A stretch of DNA of 64,000 nt from Neostapfia colusana (lineage: Eukaryota > Streptophyta > Magnoliopsida > Poales > Poaceae): contig JASWHV010000003.1 of assembly GCA_030760725.1 (NCBI GenBank), positions 63,321,264 through 63,385,263 on the forward strand, given 5' to 3'. The position numbers and the translations under genes were made by a program. The notes under the pieces were generated by a model. That model was given only the letters and a program-made list of their open reading frames with translations. It had not been told where the DNA came from and did no database searches. Shown piece by piece: positions 58,233 through 64,000 of the stretch. Each line of letters opens with the position of its first letter. Position 1 is the stretch's first letter.

Positions 58233-58600
58233 ATGACGTCTTCTAGTGGTGTTCCGGTTCTGCAGTATCCGGTGCTTTTCAATGGCACCAACTATCGTGA
58301 TTGGGTTCGACGACACTCGTCTTCATGCTACTGGTCCGTTGGACTCCTCCTCAGTTTTGACTACTCGTTCTTAAACTTCTCGACCGATTGCTCCTCCATC
58401 GACGGTACCTTCTTCAGCTGCTCCTCCTTCTGCACCTGGAGGACGCGGTAGTCTTCACTGTACCTACTGCGATAAAGATGAGCATGTGGAGGTGTACTGC
58501 TTCAGAAAGAGGAAGTCTCAGGTTTGCCGTTCTTCACAGGATGCTGGTAGTGCTGGTACTGCAGGTTCTCAGGGGGGGGGTCTGCTACTACAGATGACCA
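58233..58600 (+). pseudogene. Copia-E gag, internally deleted
   Basis: It starts at the ATG at 58233 with SSGVPVLQYPVLFNGTNYRDWV, the conserved beginning of a common grass Copia gag. After about 25 codons it jumps, in a new frame, to the region just before the CCHC knuckle (CTYCDKDEHVEVYC at about 58460). Most of the capsid-like core, several hundred bases, is missing at about 58305-58320. The leader (57636-58232) is T-rich and non-coding. Confidence 0.75.
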
Positions 58601-58601
58601 G

Positions 58602-59838
58602 TTGCTCACGCTTCTTCATCTCCTTGCTGCCTCTACACCTTCAGGAGCTGCTCGTTTTATGACTCAGTCTTCTGCACCTTCGGGTACTGCTGTTGCTTCT
58701 CATTCTTTCACTGAGGGACAACCTTCCACTTCTGCTCCAGGTACCTATCCATGGATTCTTGATTCTGGTTTATCATTCCATATTACTCCTTATCATACCA
58801 GTTTGTCTTCTTTGAGTCCTTCCTCTCGTTGTCTCACTGTTCATACTGCCGATGGTTCTCCTCTTTCTATTGTTGGACAGGGCACTCTTTTATCTAACTC
58901 TTTTGATGTTCCCAATGTTTCTTATGTTCCTGGTCTCACCATGCAGCTTATATCCGCTGGCCAGCTCACTAATCATGACTGTCAGGTGTTTTTTTATTCC
59001 GATTTTTGTTATGTTCATGATCGTCGCATGGGTCGCCTGGTTGGCACTGGCCCTCGTCGTTGTGATTCTCAACGTCTGTGAGAAGTTGACTGGTTGCGTC
59101 TTCCTTCCGTTGCGCCTACTATTCTTGATGGCTCCACCCTTGCTGCTTCTTCCACTTCATCATTTGCTCAGTGGCATCATCGCTTAGGACATCTTTGTGG
59201 CTCTCGTCTATCTGTTTTAGTTCATCCAGGTCTCTTAGGATCGGTCTCAGGTTTTGAGTCTTTATCTTAGTGTCAGGGTTGTCGATTAGGGAAGCAGACC
59301 CAGCTCCTCTATCATTCCAGTGACTCAGTGTCCCAGCGTCCTTTTGATCTTGTCCACTCAGATGTGTGGGGTCCTGCTCCTTTTGTTTCAAAAGGAGGAC
59401 ATCGATATTATATCATTTTTATAGATGATTTTTCTTGCCACACATGGGTTTACTTTATGAAACATCATAGCGAGGCTTTATCTATCTATAAAATTTTCTC
59501 GACTATGATTCATACCTAGTTTGACACGTCAATTCGTGTTTTTTGTGCTGATTCTGTCGGTGAGTATCTCTCTGATGCTTTTCGTCAGGTTCTTTCCGAG
59601 CAAGGTACTCTTGCTAAATTTTCTTGTCCTGGCGCTCTTGCTCAGAATGGCGTTGGTGAGCGGAAGCATCGTCATCTCCTTGAGACTGCTCGTGCTCTTC
59701 TAATTGCTTCTAATGTTCCCCCTCATTTCTTGGTCGAGGCTATTTCTACTGCCACTTATTTGATTAACATTCAGCCCTCAACTGCTCTTCAGCGGGGGAT
59801 TCCTTTTCAGCATCTCACTGGGAAGACACCTGACTATC
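58602..59838 (+). pseudogene. Copia-E protease and integrase, cut by the CACTA element
   Basis: The protease has PWILDSGLSFHITPYHTSL (active-site DSG). The frame closes with TGA at 59079-59081 (RL*EVDWL). The integrase follows with AQWHHRLGHLCGSRLS, CQGCRLGKQTQLL, FDLVHSDVWGPAPF, FIDDFSCHTWVYFM, CADSVGEYLSDAF and NGVGERKHRHLLETARALL (DDE residues). TAG stops occur before CQGC and at 59518-59520. Sequence homology ends at 59838 (GKTPDY), where CACTA begins. Confidence 0.9.
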
Positions 59839-59876
59839 ACTACAGGAAACAGGGCAACATATGACAGCCTATATAA

Positions 59877-60112
59877 CATACGACGGCTAGCTGTCGTATA
59901 TAAACTTACATACGACGGTCAGCAGAGGCTTTCGTATATAAGTTTATATACGACAGTACAGCAGTCGTTTAGTATATGGCTGTCGTATATAGTTGTTATA
60001 TACGACAGCCAACCCTAGACTGTCGTATATAGCAGTTATATACGACAGCCAAACCAAGGCTGTCGTAAATAAGCTTATGTACGATGGCCACACCATGGGC
60101 CGTCGTAAATAA
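59877..60112. repeat. Subterminal repeat array of the CACTA element
   Basis: About 13 copies of a roughly 10-bp motif (tatacgacag, ctgtcgtata and close variants) alternate in orientation, several pairs being separated by only 4-8 bases (for example ctgtcgtatata gttgt tatatacgacag at 59981-60009). In En/Spm, such motifs are binding sites for the element's DNA-binding protein. The role here is inferred. Confidence 0.85.
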
Positions 60113-60119
60113 GGCTTAT

Positions 60120-61850
60120 ATAACCGCGGGCCCGGGTTGGCGCGGGCATTCATGCCCGCGCAGACCCGAGCCCCCGCAGCCCTAAACGCCGCTGCCCACC
60201 CGCCGCCACCAGCCGCCGCCCCGGCCGCCGCCCCAGCCGCCCCTGCCAGCCGGCGCCCCGGCCGCCGCCAGCCCGCCCGCCACCACCTCCAGTCGCCGCC
60301 ACCCAACAGCCGCCACCCCGCCCCGGCCGCCGCAGCCTCGCCGCAGCGGCCCCGGCCGCCGCAGGCTCGCCACAGAGCCGCCCCACGCGCTGCCTAGCCC
60401 CACCGCGCTGCCAAGTCGCTGCACCGCCCGGACCTGCACCCGTCGCGCTGCGCGCCGCCGCACCGTGCCGGTCCGCCTCCACGCCGTCCGCCGCCCGCCT
60501 CGCCGTGTGCCGCTCGCCACGCCGCCTCCATCGTGAGGTAAGTCGCCCGCCTCCCTCCCCATCTAGAAAGTTTGGTTTTTTAATTACCAATTGTTTAGAT
60601 TATGCTTGTTTGTTTTTGATTGTTTAGTGGCTAATTCTTTAGATTTAGATGAATTGATATGCTTAGGTTTAATTATTGCCCAGGTTTATTTGAATTGCTA
60701 GCTAGGTGTTTTTTTTAATTGCTTAGAATTGATAAGCTTGTTAACTACGGTAATTATGCTTGTTTAGATGAGTTGTTAATTGCTTAGATGATTAATACAT
60801 ATGAGTTAATAGTTTAATTGATTATTGTTTCGATTGTTTGAGTGTTTAAAAGTACTATATGTACATAAATGGGCTTAGTGCCCGATACGACCCATTTAGT
60901 GGTAACGTATACGTCTACAAATGCACGATGTGAACAACCTATGCCGCCTCGCCCTACCCCCCCCCCCCCCCCCCCGCGGCTTAGCCAGCGCTCGGCCTCC
61001 GACACTCTGCCGCGGAACTGCCAATCCTTCGGCGCTCGGCCTCCTCCGCCACGGGACTGTCGATCTGCCGGCACTCGTCGGCCTCCATTGACCGGCTTCC
61101 GCGTATCTGCCGGCGCTCAGCCTCCCACGAACGCAGGTCAGTCTGCTCCCCCTCTCCCCCCCCCAGATTGGTTTCCTCCGTCGACGGCGCCACCCCCGCC
61201 CCTTCCTTTCCCGGAAGATGTATCACCTCCTGTGCGCGGGCGCCGCCGCCGCCTCCCCTGTGTGCAAGCGCCGCCGCCGTATTCACCTGCCTTACGCCAG
61301 GATCTAAGGCGATGGGACGCCTTACGATCCCCAGGTGCCTTACCGCTTAAGCGTCGCTTAAGCGACGCCTTAACAACTATGGTTCTTTCCTTCTCTCTAT
61401 TGTTCTTTCCTCTCTCTCTTTGAAATGACTCAATAATGAAAGATTGACGTAAACCTTTACAATATGCATCACCCGTTTCGAACCGGCCCGTCTCACATGT
61501 GTTACGCATGTGAGGCGTGTAGGTTCGGAATTGTCCCTTTTTGGACAGCCTAGGAGTGACCGAGAGGGCGTGCTTATGATGAGACGCGGGGTCTAGATTT
61601 GGACGTAGTTTCGACAACGTAACCCTAATGTTCTCCGCTGCTCCATTTTTGGACGTGCAGTTGGAGAACAGCGGGGTTATGCTGCCAAAATTTCGTCTGA
61701 ATCTAGACCTCGTGTCTTGTCATAAGCACGTTCGTCTCGGTCACTCTTGGGTGGGTTTAGGACCTATCCTTTCCAATAGATATAGGTCCGTGACATAAAT
61801 AAATAATAAACTAACTAAAAATTCTTTGACTTAAAACTGCAGAGTTAAAC
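60120..61850 (+). other. CACTA leader with a probable 1.3-kb 5' intron
   Basis: A GC-rich, Pro/Ala-coding-like leader (60120-60537) ends at gag|gtaagt (intron start 60538). A good acceptor, aaaactgcag, ends at 61842, nine bases before the transposase ATG, giving a 1305-bp intron. The intron contains a run of 19 C (60957-60975), a GC-rich block to about 61330 and a large inverted repeat (61549-61751). The exon structure is inferred from splice-site quality only. Confidence 0.5.
61549..61751. repeat. Imperfect inverted repeat (about 95-bp arms)
   Basis: The left arm gagtgaccgag...gtctagattt...gttctccgctg and the right arm, reverse-complemented (gagtgaccgag...gtctagattc...ctgttctcc), align along nearly their full length around an about 8-base loop at 61648. 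A transcript would form a long hairpin. It lies in the 5' intron just upstream of the transposase gene. Confidence 0.75.
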
Positions 61851-64000
61851 ATGAGTGAAGACCGTAGTTGGATATATACCGGTTGGAACAAGGCAACTGG
61901 TCACTCAGATGAGTGGTATGCCGGGACAGACGACTTTATTGATCGAGTGTTCTCGTTGTCTACGACCGATAAAGTTCGTTTTCCATGTGCGAAATGCCAG
62001 AATACTAAGTTTCTGGACAAAACGACATTGTCATTACACTTGTGCAGAAACAGTTACATGCCATATTATGAGGTCTGGAGTTTCCACAGCGAGTCTGCTC
62101 CTCGAGCCGTTCATGTAGTGGAAGATGATGATGATTGTCCGGGTGTTGACAGGATTGATGAGATGTTACAAGATATACAAATGGAGGACCCACCTACAAA
62201 TGAGGCAGACGCATTCTTTAATCTCTTGAAAGCTTCTGAAGAGGTGTTGCATGATCATACTGAAATGACTCTTCTTACTTTCATGACCATATTTATGGCA
62301 ATCAAATCTAAGTATTTCTTCTCTAATAATTGCTACAATGATATGATGAAACTTATCAGCGATGCTCTTCCACAACCTCATAAACTGCCCAAAGATATGT
62401 ATCACTCAAATAAATTACTATCTAGACTGGGTATGAAATATGAAAAAATTGATGTGTGTCCAGATAAGTGCATGCTATTCTGGAAAGAGCATGACAAAGA
62501 GAAGAATTGTTTAAAGTGTGGAAAATCGAGGTTTGTCGAAGTTGTCAATGACGATGGTGATAAAGTAATGACAGAAGTTGCACATAAGCAATTGCGTTAC
62601 TTGCCTGTGACACCTCGGTTGAAGCGGCTGTTTCTTTCTAAAAGATCTGCTAGACACATGAGATGACACGAAGAAGGTGTGCGTGAGAACAAAGATGTGT
62701 TGACTCATCCGTCGGATGATGATGCATGGAAGTCTTTGGACTCTTTTGATCCTGCTTTTGCTAGTGATGCGAGAAATGTTCGCATCGGGTTAGCGACGGA
62801 TAGTTTTTCACCTTTCAGTACAAATGCCACACCATACTCCTGTTGGCCCGTCTTTGTTATTCCTTACAACCTACCACCTTCTCTTTGTATGAAGTACGAG
62901 TTTATGTTTCTTAGCCTCATTATAACAAGACCAGATCATCCGGGATCACGTATCAATGTGATGTTGAAACCATTGATTGAAGAATTGAAAACGTTGTGGA
63001 TTGGAGTTGAAGCGTATGACTGTTACAAGAAGCAGAAATTCAACCTTCGAGCTGCTTATTTGTGGTCTGTCCATGATTTCCCTGCGTACGACATGTTTTC
63101 TGGATGGAGCACACATGGTCGTTTGTCGTGTCCCATATGTGTGTCTGACATAGAGTGTTTTCGACTTACATACGGTGGCAAGATAAGCTACTTTGATTGT
63201 CATAGGCGTTGGCTTCCTCGAAACCACCCATTCAGGCAACAGAGGAATGTCTTCAGAAAAGATACTGTTGTCACTAAGGAACCACCTAAACGCCTAAGCG
63301 GGTGTGAAGTATACGATGTGTTGGACTCACTAGTCCCTGATGAAGCTCGCCCTAGATTCTTTGTAGGTTACAGAAATGTTCACAACTGGACTCATGTATG
63401 TGGAGTTTGGGAGCTACCATATGTGAAGTCATTGATACTGATGCATAATATTGATGTAATGCATCAGGAGCGTAACATGGCCGAATGTATCATAAGCACG
63501 TGCATGGATATCACGGGCAAAACGAAAGACAACTTAAAGGCTCGAAAGGATTTGGCCGAGATTTGTAATCGACCTACTCTTGAGCTCTCTGAAAGCGATG
63601 GTAAGCCACGTGCTTCTTTCGTGCTTCGACCTAATGAAAAGAAACAAGTTATGGAATGGTTGAAAACTTTGAAATTCCCAGATGGTTATGCTGCTAGTCT
63701 GAGACGAGCCGTGAATGTTAAAATGGGAAAGCTCACTGGGTTGAAGAGTCATGACTATCATATAATAAGACTCTTACCTGTTATGTTTCGGGGATATCTG
63801 GATGATGCGGTGTGGCAGTTATGTGCCAAAGAAATAACGAAAGACATGATGGAGAAGTTAGAGAAGGAGATACCTGTACTTTTATGTAAGATGGAAAAAA
63901 TATTTCCTCCTGGTTTCTTCAATCCAATGCAGCATCTTCTTATACATCTTCCATTCGAAGCAAAAGTTGGTGGTCCTGTGCAATATAGATGGATGTATCA
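61851..64000 (+). pseudogene. CACTA TNP2-like transposase, one in-frame stop, runs off the window
   Basis: Start ATG at 61851. Residues 1-90 form the Transpos_assoc domain (RSWIYTGWNKATG, DDFIDRVF, PCAKCQNTKF). An acidic linker leads to the Transposase_21 domain, with YDMFSGWSTHGRLSCPICV, FRLTYGGKISYFDCHRRWL and HNIDVMHQERNMAECI. One stop TGA at 62664-62666 interrupts an otherwise open frame of over 700 codons; the family has tryptophan there (RWHEEG). Beyond it the frame is open to the window end. Otherwise it looks well preserved. Confidence 0.92.

Larger units (their letters stand above)
57494..64000 (+). mobile_element. Copia retrotransposon (Copia-E), right part outside the window and split by a CACTA element
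   Basis: Its LTR spans 57494-57622 (129 bp, TGTTAGAG...CATAACA), followed at once by a primer-binding site tggtaacagagt at 57623. Plus-strand coding for gag, protease and integrase extends to 59838, where a CACTA transposon begins. The rest of pol and the 3' LTR are not in the window. It was inserted into the 5' LTR of Gypsy-A. Inactive: gag is deleted and several stops are present. Confidence 0.9.
59839..64000 (+). mobile_element. CACTA (En/Spm-type) DNA transposon, left end
   Basis: It starts with the diagnostic cactacaggaaacagggc at 59839 after a probable 3-bp target site tat. Many alternating copies of tatacgacag and its inverse occupy 59877-60112 as subterminal repeats. A GC-rich leader, a long 5' intron and a TNP2-like transposase gene follow. 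The right end is outside the window. It lies inside the integrase of Copia-E. Confidence 0.92.

Noticed and set aside
60137..60590. Possible Ala/Pro-rich or Gly/Arg-rich small proteins in the CACTA leader
   Set aside because: Low-complexity GC repeats with no conserved motif, open on both strands.
1..64000. A bacterial-type defence, biosynthetic or other novel gene cluster
   Set aside because: The sequence is plant nuclear repeats; apart from the tRNA, the broken DCAF8-like gene and one unidentified scrap, every recognisable coding stretch belongs to a known transposable-element class.

Overview
The window is nuclear DNA of a grass (Poaceae). It carries a eukaryotic tRNA-Ala gene, GT-AG introns, a Cassandra TRIM with 5S rRNA-derived LTRs, a hAT element, a plant LINE-1, Copia and Gypsy LTR retrotransposons and a CACTA transposon. 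I could not fix the genus; a panicoid grass is a guess. Almost the whole window is transposable element. I see no intact protein-coding host gene and no previously undescribed system. The main interest is the clear insertion history.

Layout. 1-5854 has no recognisable coding and probably is the interior of a large non-coding LTR element. Its long 3' LTR (about 5855-14176) holds two later insertions: a Cassandra TRIM (6894-7894) and a 2.9-kb hAT element (9022-11908, perfect 8-bp target duplication). A Copia gag scrap and a MITE candidate follow, then about 3 kb with no gene. An intact tRNA-Ala(AGC) lies at 17874-17946.

From about 18105 to 32759 there is one broken host gene, a homologue of the WD40 protein DCAF8 (a CUL4-DDB1 ubiquitin-ligase substrate receptor). 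A Copia element (18969-25152, target duplication AAATC) sits in intron-like sequence between its second and third exon remnants. An inverted, roughly 7-kb LINE-1 (25514-32476) sits inside a later exon.

From 33774 to the right edge is a Russian-doll nest. Gypsy-A (minus strand) contains Gypsy-B (37554-42738) in its protease region and Copia-C (43838-56885) in its gag. Copia-C contains Gypsy-D (46110-53618). The right LTR of Gypsy-A is cut by Copia-E (57494 onward, plus strand), and Copia-E is cut by a CACTA transposon (59839 onward) whose TNP2-type transposase runs off the window. Every closed LTR insertion in the nest has a 5-bp target duplication (exact for Copia-C and Gypsy-D, 4 of 5 for Gypsy-B). 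The three right-most layers are open because the window ends inside them.

All element proteins seen here are interrupted by stops or frameshifts. Many of the stops are TGG or CAA/CAG codons changed by C-to-T transitions, as expected of silenced, methylated repeats.
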